64,000 nucleotides of DNA, taken from contig WWBZ02000022.1 in NCBI GenBank assembly GCA_011503125.2, forward strand, positions 1,364,001 through 1,428,000, written 5' to 3'. The stretch comes from Botryosphaeria dothidea (taxonomy: Eukaryota > Ascomycota > Dothideomycetes > Botryosphaeriales > Botryosphaeriaceae). A program made the position numbers and the translations under genes. The notes under the pieces are model-generated. The model saw only the letters and a list, made by a program, of their open reading frames with translations. It was not told where the DNA came from and made no database searches. Below, piece by piece: positions 30,517-42,710 of this stretch (its first letter is position 1; each line of letters begins with the position of its first letter).

Positions 30517-32069
30517 TCATCCTATACGTCCGACTTCTCTAGGGAACACAGTTGCTGCATCGACCGCCTCTTGCTCTTCTTCCTTTACTTCTTCATAGTT
30601 AACGAAAACGAAGCTGGCCAGCACTATAGCCGCGCCGATCCAGTAAGCCCAGTGGCTGGTTTGGCCGTTGATCAGAATCTGGCCGATCAAAGAGCAAGGA
30701 ATGGTCATGCTCAAACCAACTGTGACAACAAGTGGGCTACCGGTAAGCAGCATAGCGTACGCCCAGCACATGTCTGACACCATCGATGTAGCACTGTTAA
30801 TTAGAACGATAGCGGTGACACGACTGTTGGGCGGGAGCTCGAACGTCTCGATGCCGGTCATGTCGAGCAGTATGAAACCAGGCCAGAGCATGGCGATGTT
30901 GAAGAGGCCGACTAGGCCGAAGAAGAGCGGCATGTTCACGCGGGACTCGTCTTCGATCCTCTTTTTCATGAGGACAGCATAAAAGCCATACATGACCGCT
31001 GATAGAAATGCAAGCGAATCGCCGAGTGCGATCTCGCCCTGTGTTTTGGAGGGGAAAGAGCCTCGGTTCTCATCGCTGTTGTTGGTACCTGAGATATCCA
31101 CCGTGCTGATCAATACGATGCCGGCGAGGGAAGCGAGGACACCGAGGAGCTTGCGGATCGTAAAGTGCTCTACGCCAATGAAGGCACCGGTGAGGAGGGT
31201 CCAGATGCTGCTGGTAGAGGTAAGGATCGTGCTGCTAGCGACCGTGGTGTATTCCAGACAAGCGGCGGTGAAGTAGTTGGCCTGCACAAAGAAACCAGAT
31301 CAGCAACCATTCGCTTTAGTCTCCTTTCGCCCTGACCCGCCATCGGGGAACCGGCAAGACATAAGGACGTACCAAGAACCACAGAATGCTGAACTCAAAG
31401 CTCAGCTTCGCCGTGTCCACAAACGTTAACCCTTCAGTGCTATCCATCTGCGGATCCCCAATCTCGACGCTGAGCGTCTGCGACGCCTCCCCAGCCTCCA
31501 TGTCTCCAGATCCTGCATCTTCGCTCTGCTGTCCTAGAAATGCCTCCCTCTCGGCGCCGTCCTCCTGTTCCTTCACGGGCGCGTATGTGCTCTTGCCACT
31601 TCTCCGGAAAGGCCGCTTCACGGCATCGGCCAACTGTCGGAACTGCTCCGGATCGCGGCGCGCCTGCTTGAACAATATGGGTCCTAAGGGAATAACGAAG
31701 AACGCGGTGTTAACATAGGTCACGAAATACGGCTTCGAGTAGGTGTCGTCGGCGAAGATGGTCTGGCGGTCAAAGAAAGCACCCCTGTCAGCGGTTCCTG
31801 CACGTCAAGCTTTCTGCCGCAAGGGCAAACGAACGCGTGGAGCGTATCTTGCACGGGCGCGGAAAGGGATGCCAAGATGTACTTACACTTGCGAGAAAGT
31901 TGCTGGCAGTCCACAAGACCACCGTGACAAGCAGCAAGGCGATGCCCAAGGTGTGCCTCCACTGCGACGGCATTTTGCCCTCGGACCATGCGCTGTAGAG
32001 ACTGTGGGATGCTGAGCGGACCGACGATGCGCTGCGTGCGCCCAGCGTGGGTCTGACTGCGCCGTCCAT
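30517..32069 (-). CDS. SLC35F/DMT-superfamily membrane transporter
   Basis: Three exons (31887-32069, 31373-31762, 30517-31281; introns 124 and 91 bp) give 445 residues. About ten hydrophobic helices and family motifs match the SLC35F5-like group that includes yeast vacuolar-membrane proteins YML018C and Thi74: ASNFLASTIFADDTYSKPYF, then FTAACLEYTTVASSTILTSTSSIW and DSLAFLSAVMYGFYAVLMKK. A hydrophilic loop of about 75 residues rich in Glu and Gln separates the first helices from the rest. The substrate is unknown; the drug/metabolite transporter superfamily carries small metabolites and nucleotide sugars. The start at 32069 follows a TCCATGG context, and exon joins are phase 0 with normal GT-AG sites. 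Confidence 0.9.
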
Positions 32070-32693
32070 GGTGGTTGTGTCGCGGGGTGTTTCAGTGCTT
32101 GGCGGCGCAGCTATAAACGTATGGGATGGGAAGGTCCGATAAGTCGGAGTGGGTGATGACGATATCCGTAGGTTATCTGCAGGGACGCTCAGGTTGCTGG
32201 GATGGAGTGAGCGAAGGAGCCGCAACTTCCCAGGCTTCGCTGTGCATGGAGGAAGCGAGCGTTGCACATGGGCTGGAGTAGGAGGGTGGCGGTGCGCAGA
32301 GGGGGATCTGGCATTTGGTGTTGCATACGGTAAGTTGGGACTCCGTGCCGGCAGCGATGTTTCAATGGTGGGTGCCCGCCGCGTCCCTGTCTCGCTTCCG
32401 TCGGCACGCCGCATGAGCTCCTGGACGCTTGGCGCGAGATAGCAGCAGCCGCCAGCCAAGCACGCGTGACCAGCAAACACATTCACCATTGCACGCGTAT
32501 ATACAGTCTTCCGTAAAAAACCATGATCGAAATTGCATCCGAGACCCAGGATGCCCTCTTGAAGCGCTTATTGAACCACCGGGGAGAACAAAGAACCAAA
32601 TCAAACGCCTCGGCCATGAACCAGAATCACTCGTGTAATGTTACCGTCCCCGTCGCATACCCTCTAGCAAACAGACGGAATAGCCCAGCCCGT
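32070..32693. other. Intergenic region upstream of the DMT transporter
   Basis: 624 bases containing the transporter promoter and the 3' untranslated region of YPT7, both genes being on the minus strand. Open frames here show no domain. Confidence 0.5.
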
Positions 32694-33646
32694 CTAGCAC
32701 GCGCAACCGTCGCGGTCTTGGTCGAGGTTGATGGGTATCGTCTCGGGGAAGTCCTGGTTGAAGTCGCCTGCTTCCTCCTGTGCGAGGGCCTGGCGCGCGA
32801 TAACTGCGGGGCGCTGTTAGTGGAGATTGGCAACCACATAGTTGGGGCATCCTACCCTCGAACGCCTGTTCAACGTTGATGGCTTCCTTGGCACTGGTCT
32901 CGAAGTAGGGAATGCCGCCCTTGGAGTTGCAGAAAGCCATGGCACGCTTCGTGGAGATCTGGTGGAATAATCAGCCATGTCGTCATTGCCTAATAGGCAG
33001 CCATCCCTACCATGCGCTTGCTCTCCTCCACATCGATTTTGTTGCCGATGACGACCTGCTCCAATATCAATCGTCCGTCTTAGTATATAGCGGGGCCAGG
33101 TCGCATACAAATGGGAAGCTCTCAGGGTCCATGGGGCTGGCTTGGATGAGGAATTCGTCCCGCCAACTGTCGAGCGTATCGAAACTCTTGGCGTTATTGA
33201 CGTCGTAGACGAGGACACAGCAATCGGCACCACGATAGAAAGCTACGCCAAGCGACTGGAAGCGCTCCTGTCCCGCAGTGTCCCAGAGCTACCCCGGCAT
33301 TAGTCTATGAGCCACGAAGCTGCGTTGAGAGTCACCCACCTGCATCGTAACCAGGCGATCGTCGACGAGGACCTCTTTCGTCAAGAAGTCGGCGCCGATG
33401 GTAGCTTTGTAGCTTGCGCTGAACTTCTTATTCACCTGTACCAACAAAAGTTATTATCCGACACGTCAAGGGTGGGAGAGGGCACGAATGGCAGCGGAGA
33501 CGATGTACATATTGATTCATCAAACTGGTCTTGCCGACACCGCTGTCGCCAAGGATAATGACCTGCGCTTTGTATTAGAGTTGATCCCTGATTATTGCGT
33601 GGTTTAGGAGGCGCACCTTGAGCAACACCTTTCTTCTTGAGGCCAT
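32694..33646 (-). CDS. YPT7: Rab7-type small GTPase
   Basis: Seven exons on the minus strand (33617-33646, 33509-33562, 33340-33435, 33109-33288, 33011-33055, 32856-32958, 32694-32803; introns 51-73 bp) give 205 residues, the normal Rab7 length. GTP-binding boxes are all present: GDSGVGKT (15-22), switch I with ATIGADF, WDTAGQE (62-68), NKID (125-128) and ETSAK (155-159). The C terminus DRDGCAC carries the C-x-C double geranylgeranylation motif. Ypt7/Rab7 recruits the HOPS tether for fusion of late endosomes, autophagosomes and vacuoles. The sequence HRxDCC-like [11 protein letters not shown] and the tail [14 protein letters not shown] are characteristic of fungal Rab7. The small exon sizes match the intron-rich Rab gene structure of filamentous fungi. 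Confidence 0.97.
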
Positions 33647-34377
33647 GGTCGCGTTGTTGAGTCGGCGGTGCGTGCGGTTGTGTTGTAGCGAGAGGTTGAC
33701 ACTGGTCGCGGGCCAGAAATAAGATGGATGGCCTGCAGAAAGGGTGGAAGGAGGATTCGCACGCTACAGGCGACAGTGACAGGAGCAAAGGTTTGTTGTC
33801 GGGATCGGTGTGATGTGTTGACGCGGGAGATGTGCAGCTCAGGACGTCAAAGCTCTGGGCACGAGGTCGGTGAAGCTTGGCTGATGATGACGGGCCAACA
33901 CAGGGATCTCGCCGAACCCCCGACCATCTATTTAACGCGTCCTCTTCTCCGCCGCTGCACTGTACGGCTGTCCCCTCCCATCCGAGTCAGTCCAGCCTCT
34001 CGTAAATGTTCTCTTGCAGAACTGATGCTCCCCTCTCCAGGAACGCAGAGAGAGAAAAAGTTCAAGAGCGACCTTGAGCGGACCTCCTCTTTGCCCGACA
34101 GCCGACGCGATTTAATCGTTGCCGCTCGCGATATCGAGACACGAGGCAGGGAAAGCTTCTTTTTATTTCTTTGGATTGTCACCGGCCTTTGTTCCGTCAT
34201 CATTCCACATCTCGATCGCTCCTTCAAGTCACATCGATTTCCGGATCACATGTTCAAATGGTGCTATTACTCAGACCCAACAAACGATTTTTCTTGCTAC
34301 TCAACCTTACAGACTGTCCCGCCGGAACGTATAAGTACGTTGTAACTTCGTAGGTCTTCCTATCCGCAACTCACCCT
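33647..34377. other. Intergenic region upstream of YPT7
   Basis: 731 bases holding the YPT7 promoter and the 3' end region of the NmrA-like gene. No other gene is supported. Confidence 0.5.
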
Positions 34378-35582
34378 TCAATTTTGCCCAGTAAGCGCCG
34401 GCCCAAAGTCGTAGTATGGCTTCTCAATCTTGCCAGCCTGCAAATCCTTCAAAAATTCAAGGAAGGTGATCGGCTTCAAGTCTGGGTATAACTCGCGAGC
34501 ATCGAGATAGCCCAAGTACTTGCCGTAGGCGGGTTGGTTGTCGCCACGTATGTGCTTGCTGCAGGCGTACTCTGCCTTGGCCCGCATCAATTTGGCTAGG
34601 CCGTTGTTTGGATCCTTCTCGCTGTTCGCCCTTGCCTCATTCAATTCAGCCTTAGCTTTCTCGACCGAGAGCTACAGAACCTCAATTAGCCGATATATCG
34701 CACAAAGCTTGCTAAAATATCGGGTAGACATGCCTTCTTGGTCTCGACTTTCTCTCCTGAGATTTTCTCCACGGCGGCAACAACTTGGTTCTCGCTGAGG
34801 ACGTCGCTATATGCGTAGACGTACTTGTTGAGCGTGCGTTCATCCTCAATAATGCGTGCTGTCCAGCGTCCGATATCGCGCAGATCGCTGAGCATGTTTG
34901 GCGTATTGCCATCACCATGAATCTCATTGTGGGGCAAGAGGATAGCGGAATCAAAACGACCGGAGGGTACCCTGGGATAAGAAATTTGGTGCCAATACCC
35001 AACATCGATGATGGTATATGGAAGGTAGAGCTTCTTGATGTGATTGAACACCTCTTCTTTCTTAAAAGAGGATATCTTAGTCAGAAAATTGCTTGTGTCT
35101 GGTTAGAACGCATAGTCGGACTCACCATGGTGCGCAAGAGCATGACGCCTTCCGGTGGCGCGATTGTAGCCCAGGAGCATGGAATAAACCGCTTCACATC
35201 TGCTCTCTTCGCAGCATTGGCAAGATTCTTCTTTGCTAGTTTCGCGGCAGTGCTAATAGCAGTGATGATGACGTCGACACCCTGGAAAATGGGCATAAGA
35301 TCGTCGACAGGGTCATTGATATCGGCAACGACGATTTTGACGCCTCGCTCAGCAATTTTCTTCACCTCAGGCTTCCCTGTTGAGGCGGGCCTGACGAGGC
35401 TCTCAACGTCCTGTAGGGGAATGCGTCAACCTCCGAAACAGTAATGGGACTCGCTCGAATGGGTAGCCATGATTCGACGAAAATGGAACACCCACGTATT
35501 TGCCATATTCGAGCAGCCCATTAAGGATAGACTTTCCAGTATTGCCTGTGGCACCAATGAGAAGGACGCGCTGCTTGGCCAT
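34378..35582 (-). CDS. NmrA/isoflavone-reductase-like NAD(P)-binding oxidoreductase
   Basis: Four exons (35496-35582, 35126-35410, 34734-35060, 34378-34671; introns 85, 65 and 62 bp) give 330 residues. The N terminus carries the dinucleotide-binding motif GATGNTG (10-16) of atypical short-chain dehydrogenases. Family features follow: SLVRP, KIAERGVKIVVADIND, GVDVIITAIS, KRFIPCSW and LPYTIIDVGYWHQ. Plant relatives are NADPH reductases of isoflavones and lignans, and fungal NmrA proteins can be redox-sensing regulators; the role here is unknown. The third intron needs a GC-AG splice (AAGAAG|GCATGT), since no GT donor keeps the frame to the C-terminal exon. Upstream of the start lie about 2.4 kb of non-coding sequence. 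Confidence 0.85.
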
Positions 35583-37940
35583 AGTGAGTGATTTGATTGG
35601 TGAGAACGTATAAAGTTAGGCTTCGAAAGAGACTCAATCCAATGCAGAGAAGGCTTGATGTGCGTGGGAAGTAGGATTTTGCCGATGCTCCGTCGCCTAT
35701 ATAATTGGCCGCCGTATCAAGATTCTACAGCAATCGGCACTTTGCTCATCCTCCAAGAACAGGTATGTGGAGCAAAGAGATGAGGGGATGTTGTTAGGTA
35801 AGCAAGGCATAACCTCCCCGAACCCGGTGGCCGGATCGGACGAGTTCCCGAGCCGAACAACGTACGTGTTAGATCATTTCGAATGAAGTCAAGTTTGATG
35901 TCAGTACTTTGTTGCATATCTCATAGTTATCGGGGTTAGGACTGGAGCCACGGTGATAATTACGAACTCCGAGACAAGGACCAATCCGGGCGGAGGCTTA
36001 CAGTGATTCTATTAAGCCAGGACACAGCACAAGAGAATCAATCGAAATGGTCCGCTGATTTCCTGTGGCGGATGGAGATGGAGTGATTAGTCCACAACCT
36101 CCATTATTCTCTTTGTTGCATCCATGCGCCGATCTCATTCAGTTAAATGTCAGTCGGACCAAGAGGTCACTGCTGAGGTGTCATCTCGCACTGCTACCTG
36201 TCAGAGTAAGAAATGTATGAGGATGTGGGCTACTGTGCAAAGCGAGATATCATAACTGGTCGTGAATGAGTCTGGAAGCATCATCTTATCTTCCTTTCTC
36301 TGGCTCTTTTCTGAATTTGTCTATCTTAAAAGCGGAACTGTCAGGTTGCCAGCTTACGCTTGCGAGGTATAACTTATAACAGCTTGTTGTTTAGCCAATG
36401 GCTTGGAGTATTCGCCTATTTCGGTCGTTGAGCCTCAAAAGCCACGTTTCTCTTAAACGGACGTAGCCGTGCCCATAGCCTCAACAATTACCCACTGCCA
36501 AGCGTCGTAGCATTCCGCCAGGGAGGATCGGGACTCACACTTGGGCACTGATCAGCCTAAGCAGCATTTTTGGGGCCGTCGCTAGTGTAGGAGAGATAGG
36601 AAGTCGTGTTGCAGTCGGTGAGGGTGACGATGATACACTGGGGCGTGCTTTTTTAGGACGAAATGATAGAACATGAGGATGTGGCTGGCTGGAGCTAGCA
36701 ACGCTGCACGTGATGGTATGAAACAGGGATGGGCAGAATCCACCAATGCGAGAGAACACACTCAAGCCTTCTAGAAAAGGGTCATCCCGTGGCTATCTGA
36801 GATCCATGGCGCGGCCCCGCAAAGGCGACGACGATCTGGAACATTGAGGTAGAGCTTGCAGTACTTGATTAATGGAACAAAGGTCACGGTGAATGACCAG
36901 CGGGTCGATGGTTCCATGTTCAGCTTCGCTGGCTCGGTCCGTTCATAAGATCCTAGGCAATATGACGTAGGCGTGGGCTTCTTCAGCTTGTGCCTGATCT
37001 GTGTTGTTGGGTTTGCGCTGGCAAGGTGCGCTGGGGCGGGGCAGTCAAAAAACTAGTCATTGCCGGTGCTATTTTCAGCGTTCAGGCGGGAAGTCTACGC
37101 GGCCAGGACTGCCCGCCGGCGGGGAAGGGATCGAGCCGGGAGATCGTTGGCGGTTTGATGCGAAGACGAGATTGCGGTTCCGTGATGCAGAAATCAAACA
37201 GCGATGCGCAGAAGTCGTGTGTTGGCTCTGCGCCTGCCTCCGGCCACGGGACGCATGAAGTGGCCTGTCCGTGGCTGCCGGGAGAGACCCCTGTGGGCGG
37301 TGCTGGCGATCGCGGACGCCCTGGCCACTCTTTTCAACGCCGCCGCCTCCAGAACGCCATTTTTGTGACCATCCAAGCTGAAAAGACGCCATCCATCGCC
37401 TAAGCCCTGTCCTTTGCGTCGCATTTCCGCCCTCGGCGCTGCCAACTCAAGTCACGCTCCCCCGCCATTCCCGATCATGATATGGCCCGCCGTTCCGTCC
37501 CAGCTGAGAGCCTGGCCCGGCCAGGGCTATCATTGCCCTCGGGCAAGCTTCAACCATGCTCAACCGTAGCCACCGTCCACTCCTGAGCTGCCGGAAACCA
37601 TTCTAGCTTGAACCCTCCCACCAGATGCGCGCCTATGCTATCGGTCTCTCGCTACACACAGCCGAAGGGCCACCGGATGCCCCGCTCTAGTTTCACTTCC
37701 GGCCCAGAGAGCCACGCTGCGACGCATCCTTGACGTGCTGTGCGCCTTCGCCCTTGCCCCCGGCCAGATCCACGGCCGTTGTACGAATTTACGGCCTGCT
37801 AATATCATCGGTGTGGATGCATCCTAGCGCTTATTAGACCATCCATTGCCCTCGAGTGCCTTTCTATAAGTCCCTGGGCGCATGCTGGACCACCGCCCCT
37901 GCTTGGTTGAGAATTCATTGATATCTCTGCGCCATGAGCC
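35583..37940. other. Intergenic region of about 2.4 kb
   Basis: No supportable gene. It contains the promoter of the NmrA-like gene at its left end and that of the small membrane protein at its right end, including TATAAG at 37865-37870. Open frames on both strands between about 36990 and 37445 overlap each other and lack any domain. Confidence 0.5.
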
Positions 37941-37969
37941 ATGCCTCCAGTTCCCTCTGTCTTTGCTGA
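37934..37969 (+). other. Overlapping upstream ORF
   Basis: An ATG seven bases before the main start of the next gene opens an eleven-codon frame that ends inside the main coding sequence. Both ATGs have G at -3. Scanning ribosomes would meet this ATG first, so it could reduce translation of the main frame. Confidence 0.45.
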
Positions 37970-38459
37970 TTACACCGCACACATGCAACAAACTGCCACA
38001 GTTGCACCCTCTCTATGGAGATCGATAGCCCTGTCATTGGCTGCCGTGATCTGCCTATTACTCTATTTGCGCCGCCGACGGCAACCAAAAGCAGCTCCAT
38101 ACCGCAATGAGCAATCCGCCCGCGCGTTTGAGAAACGCGGGAGCTTCAGCCATCCAGACCCAGCTCCGCCTCCACCGTACTTCAAAGCTATTACAACACA
38201 CTTGAGCACGCCGAATTATTGCTGCCCTTCGAGCTTTAGTACTTCTGCTGCTGCGCCGCCACCTTTACCTCTACCTACTTTGCGTCGCCATTCGTCCTAC
38301 GTAGCACAACAAGCACGGTCGCCGACAATCACACACTATGAGCGGAGAACATCTTTGAATGGTATTGGACCACCAAGGTCAATACGAGGGAGCATTATGA
38401 AAGGAGGCCCTCTGGGACCGGGGGTCAGACGGAACCAATGGACGATTGAAATACGTTGA
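37941..38459 (+). CDS. Small single-pass membrane protein, unknown function
   Basis: A single-exon frame of 172 residues that I do not recognise. Residues about 24-43 form one hydrophobic helix (SLWRSIALSLAAVICLLLYL) followed directly by RRRRQ, an orientation signal placing the tail in the cytosol. The tail is rich in Pro, Ser, Arg and Tyr, with PPPPYF and SPTITHYERRTSLNG. TATAAG lies 76 bases upstream. The coding case rests on the helix plus basic stop sequence and on the promoter; there is no domain. An overlapping upstream ORF begins seven bases before the start. Confidence 0.5.
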   Translation: MPPVPSVFADYTAHMQQTATVAPSLWRSIALSLAAVICLLLYLRRRRQPKAAPYRNEQSARAFEKRGSFSHPDPAPPPPYFKAITTHLSTPNYCCPSSFSTSAAAPPPLPLPTLRRHSSYVAQQARSPTITHYERRTSLNGIGPPRSIRGSIMKGGPLGPGVRRNQWTIEIR

Positions 38460-38816
38460 ATGTGGCAGTCCTTGTCACGAAAAAGGCCTGCTGTTGCACT
38501 GCTTTTTGGAAACTGTAATACGGCGGATACACTGTCAAATGGTTTGGAGTTTGGAGCGGATGTTTTGCACAGGCAGATATCATGAGCAATCTGGCCTTCG
38601 ACTTTCATGTTAGGATGTGGATGCGTAATGGTTAATACCCACACCGTATACGTTTCTGGTCAGCAACGAAATATCAAATAGACAATCCCAGCTCGAAGAG
38701 AGCGCCACGCCGAATCGCTAACCCCCAAAAAACCGCACGTACATGAAAGCAAATCGCGCACCTTAACCCCCCACCAGACATCACTGCTCCAACCCAGCCA
38801 CCCACCTCCACTCTTA
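38460..38816. other. Convergent 3' intergenic region
   Basis: 357 bases between the converging small membrane protein and PEX4. No gene is visible. Confidence 0.5.
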
Positions 38817-39357
38817 CTACTTGGCCTCATATCTCTCTGTCTCGGTGTAAAACCTTATCAAGCTTTCCGCACCAAGCAGGTCACCTTGCCTTAGCAACTG
38901 CGCGATATCGATGTTCAGCGGCGAGTCAGGTTCCGCGGAGGTAAGCAGCTGATGGATGGAGGTTAAGGTGGTAGAAATGGTGAATGCGGGGCTCCAAGCA
39001 GCCTTGAGGGTGTCGAGGCAAATTTCTCCCGTTTTGAAATGCACGTTCGGGTGGCAGATGGGCGTGATGAATCTGACTTCCGGTGCGGCCAGAGGGTAGG
39101 TTGGCGGGATGCGGATATCGAGGAGCCAGCGACCGTCTGGTCGTGTCTGGTCAGCGTTGGCTATGGTAGCGTCGGAAGGCGGAGGTAATACTCTCGTATG
39201 CTGTCCCCGGAACGCCCCTCATTACTGCTTGCCAGTGCGTCAACTCATCGTCGTTTACGGGGCCCAGCCGCTGCAGCGCATCGTTCGGGTCGGTCTGGTA
39301 GGATTGCAGCTCGACAAGCAGGCGCTTGGTGGGAGTCTGGCCACGACTTGACGTCAT
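38817..39357 (-). CDS. PEX4: Peroxisomal ubiquitin-conjugating enzyme E2 (Pex4)
   Basis: Two exons (39192-39357, 38817-39136; 55-bp intron, joining at YEN|GRW) give 161 residues. It is an E2 enzyme: the HPN motif (84-86) precedes the catalytic Cys95 in GEICLDTLK, and the beta-sheet region reads GRWLLDIRIPPTYPLAAPEV. The sequence HWQAVMRGVPGTAYE and the C-terminal half suit the Pex4/Ubc10 group, which mono-ubiquitylates the import receptor Pex5 for its recycling from the peroxisomal membrane with Pex22 as anchor. No Pex22-like gene is in the window. It is divergent from RRP46, with 298 bases between start codons. Confidence 0.88.
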
Positions 39358-39655
39358 CTGAAAGCTCGGCTCGTTCGCTCGGTCGGATTGCTTGGGTCCG
39401 GGTGTTTGTCACGACAATGCGCGCAGTACGCAGAGATATTGGAAAGTGTCGAAGTTATCGCAGCTGTCATAAGAAGAGCTATGGCGCGACGCATAATCGT
39501 CACCTGGGAAGCCTCGGCCATTGCGGATCATCTTCGGGTCGGCGTTTCGCCAGCACCGACATACTTTCTGGGGAAGCCTGTGCTTGCAATTCTCGTGGAT
39601 GCGCATCTGCTGTCCGACAAACACCTCCGTCGCACCACCGCCCAAATCACGCGCC
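39358..39655. promoter_or_regulatory. Shared promoter region of PEX4 and RRP46
   Basis: 298 bases between divergent start codons must hold both promoters. I could not assign a specific factor site. Confidence 0.5.
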
Positions 39656-40516
39656 ATGCCCGCCATTCAAGCTTCGCTTTCGGATCTCAGTCGCGCGGAC
39701 GGCTCAGCAACCTTCTCGTATAACGGGTATTCCGTACTGGGCGCCGTCAATGGCCCGCTCGAGGTGCAACGCCGCGATGAGGTGCCCGAGGAAGCCGCTA
39801 TCGAAGTGAACGTGCGGCCCGCATCTGGCGTTGGAAGTGAGTTTTGCAAAGTAGAACACCATGAAAGAAGTCCACGAGACCTGATGGGCAATCGTTAGGC
39901 CCCAAGGAGCGCCATCTCGAAACTCTCATCCACAACACCCTCCGGCACGTCATCCTCGTGCGCAACCACCCCCGCACCCTCATCCAAGTGACGCTTCAAG
40001 TCCTCAGCGTCCCCGAAGGTGACTCTGCAGACGACCGCTCGCGATCATCGGTACATATGCACCCTAGTTACCGCCTCACGAGTAACATGGGAGCTGACCA
40101 TGGTTTTATAGATTCTCACCATCTTGCCCTCGCTCCTCCAAGCCTCCGTTCTTGCTCTCGTATCCGCATCAATTCCTCTTTCCACCACCTTATCCTCCAC
40201 CCTGCTAGCCGTCTCCCGCGTAAACAGCACCATCCTTACCACACCTTCCGTTAAGGATCTCGCCAGCGCGTCATCCGTCCACGTCTTTGCCTTCACGCCG
40301 AAGGGTGAGCTACTTGTCGCAGAAAGTGAGGGCAAGTTCGGTCTGGATACGTGGGACAAGCTGCATGATACTGCTGCGCAAATATGCTGCGCCGCCAAGG
40401 CGGAAGACGGAAATATGGACGTGGATGGTGCGGAGGGTACTAACCTCCACGAGGTGCTGAAGGACGCAGTCAAGCAGAAGATTGAGAAAGATCAGGCATG
40501 GAAGGAGGCTCCTTGA
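39656..40516 (+). CDS. RRP46: Exosome complex subunit Rrp46
   Basis: Three exons (39656-39836, 39899-40050, 40112-40516; introns 62 and 61 bp) give 245 residues. It is an RNase PH-fold ring subunit of the RNA exosome, catalytically inert in eukaryotes, required for 3'-5' processing and decay in nucleus and cytoplasm. Family signs are DGSATFSYNGYSVLGAVNGPLEV near the N terminus, a middle part with LETLIHNTLRHVILVRNHPRT, and ILTILPSLLQASVLALVSASIPLS in exon 3. The second intron donor was chosen at 40051 because it alone keeps the frame into exon 3. The end is charged, with KQKIEKDQAWKEAP. Confidence 0.87.
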
Positions 40517-42710
40517 GCTCATCCGCTCCGGTGGATACGGCACAGGCTTGTGGAAGCTGGCAATGGCATGCGGCTATGAGAGCTGTCTCTTTTCGGGGTT
40601 ATGCAGAGAGCCGCACGTCTCTTGGTGACTGCTGCCTAGTCACGTACTGGGGTACTTTACTCGATCGGCCTCGTAACATGCCATCTTGGCTCCGTTATTG
40701 ATGTTGTGTGAGGGTAGCCTGCCGGCTTGGTCGAGGGGCAAAGGGGCGGTGCAGACTGCGGCAAGGGGGTTCTGGTGCAGACGTCACGCGAAGCACGAGG
40801 CTGCGGACAGTAATCAAGCCGGGTTCAGCTCTCTTCGACCCCTCCAGGGTTGTACAGCCCCGCACATGCGTCTTCGCCCGACGAATTTCTCTCTTGCTGG
40901 CCGGACCGGGCGGGCAGGCGTGCATGAGATAAGAGAGTTCACATGCACTTCGCATTGGCGGCGCAAGACAGATACTAGGGTAAATGTGGTACAAGTTTCC
41001 ATCCGAGGAAGCAAAAAGCACTCATGAATATTCAGCCTGAGGCATTAGTGGTATCATGGCTCAAAGTAGTTCGCATCGAGTTTCGCGGAATCAAAGTTGC
41101 ATGCATAATGGCCGATAGAAATGTTCGATATAGCCGTTCCGGCTAAGGATCCGACTCTGTCTTCTCCACTTTAAACCTTCTTTCCGCTGGCCAGGGATCT
41201 TTTGGTGCGGGGGGAAGGGCGGAAGTCATGACATCCTGGTCGGATAGTTCCGCCTGGCTGGAGTAGTAGTCTGCTGGGCCGCTCGGAGTTTGGCGAGACT
41301 TCCTCTTAAAGTAAATCACCATTGATACGAGCATCGTCGGCAAATTCCTCGCGAGCCATGGCCGCTGAATCAGATTGGTCGTGCTCTCGAGCTCTCCAAC
41401 TTTTCGTGCTCGCTTGATCCAACATCTCCTTAACCCCCCAGCCTCGCGCCGATCACGTTGGGAGGCGGAGCATGGCACAGCACCGCATCGCCTCTCTTGA
41501 CCGGCGTACTGCCGTACCCCCTTCGCCGTATTCGCCCCGCTGCTAGCATGTATCAAGACACGAGGAAGACCTCATGCACGATGGAGGAAAGAGTCATGTC
41601 AACCAAGGCATGTCCAAGGGCAACGCGTTTCAGCAAGCGCGGTAGCATGTGACGTGTTGAACAAAAAAAAGCCGTTCATGAGTCACAGGCGCGTGCGAAG
41701 CGCTTGTCGAGCACTGTCATTGGGTCGTTTCTATTTTCCTCCCCTTGCTCGCGTGAGCCCGAGCGAGTACACGGACTTCCACTCGCCGATCAAAGCGGTC
41801 GCGCTGGGGGCCTGGGACTCCCGGCGGTTAGGCCGTGTGTTGCGGACGAGTCGTTGCCACTGCCGCATGTTGGTTTGCGTGTTCCGTGATTTCACATAAG
41901 TTGGGCATATGCGGCACGGGTAGTGCGGCACGGACGGGTCGGCGCGGGAAGGAACTTCTTTGAAACGAGAGAGGGCCGATGGATTGGTGTTGTTGCCAGT
42001 TCTTCTGGTTTTGGGAACCGAACACGCGCGAGTAAGCGGGCGTACTCCGTGGCATGCATGAGACAAGGAGAAGGTGGCTGCGACCGGCGCAGAGGTGGAA
42101 GCGGCGGTGTGTCTGTGTTTGAACTGCCTGGATGGAGGGAAGGAGTAACCCACGGGCAAGAACTCATGGGCAAGGTATTTTGTCGGTCACTGCTGGGCGT
42201 TCAGGTAATGGCCGAGAAGCTCGAGATTGTTGTGAATATTTCAATTCATATAATACAGAATGATGTCGCCTACAGGCCCTCTACTATGCATGTTATACAT
42301 TTGTCAGAGGGAATGGCAGATATGTAGATGTTAAAATAGCCCGAGAAAGAGTAATGAGAACGCCAGCCATGCGCCGAAATGCTAGGACCTTTTTCATGTA
42401 CATGCTGAACAATCATTCGCCAGGAAGACTCGGAGAGCATGCCGTTTCGCTAAACAAGAATTCAAATGCTTGAACGCTACAATTTTGAGACATGATCTGG
42501 TTGGTATAAGGGAAGTTCGTCGTCGTTCCGTCGTGATAGATGACTCCTCTTGATATATAGCGGTGACATTTCCAGATTGCGTCGTTAAATCTGACGATAT
42601 ATGGCAGGCAATGGGGTATAAAGCGGTAGGTTGGTAAATGCGAGTCAAGTATCCAAGAATGCGGCGGCCGTGATAATTCGTATTGGTAGCTGTTGAAAGT
42701 TGTATGGCGA
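40517..42710. other. Intergenic region of about 2.2 kb
   Basis: No supportable gene. A minus-strand frame ending at 41143 includes a short hydrophobic patch (LPTMLVSMVIYF) and a charged tail, but no start or upstream exon can be established. The right part includes the 3' end region of the membrane protein gene below. Confidence 0.45.

Noticed and set aside
36990..37445. Plus- and minus-strand open frames in the NmrA-to-membrane-protein gap
   Set aside because: They overlap each other, lack domains and splice signals, and fall between two clear promoters.
41143..41556. A minus-strand frame with a hydrophobic patch and charged tail
   Set aside because: No convincing start or upstream exon and no recognised family.
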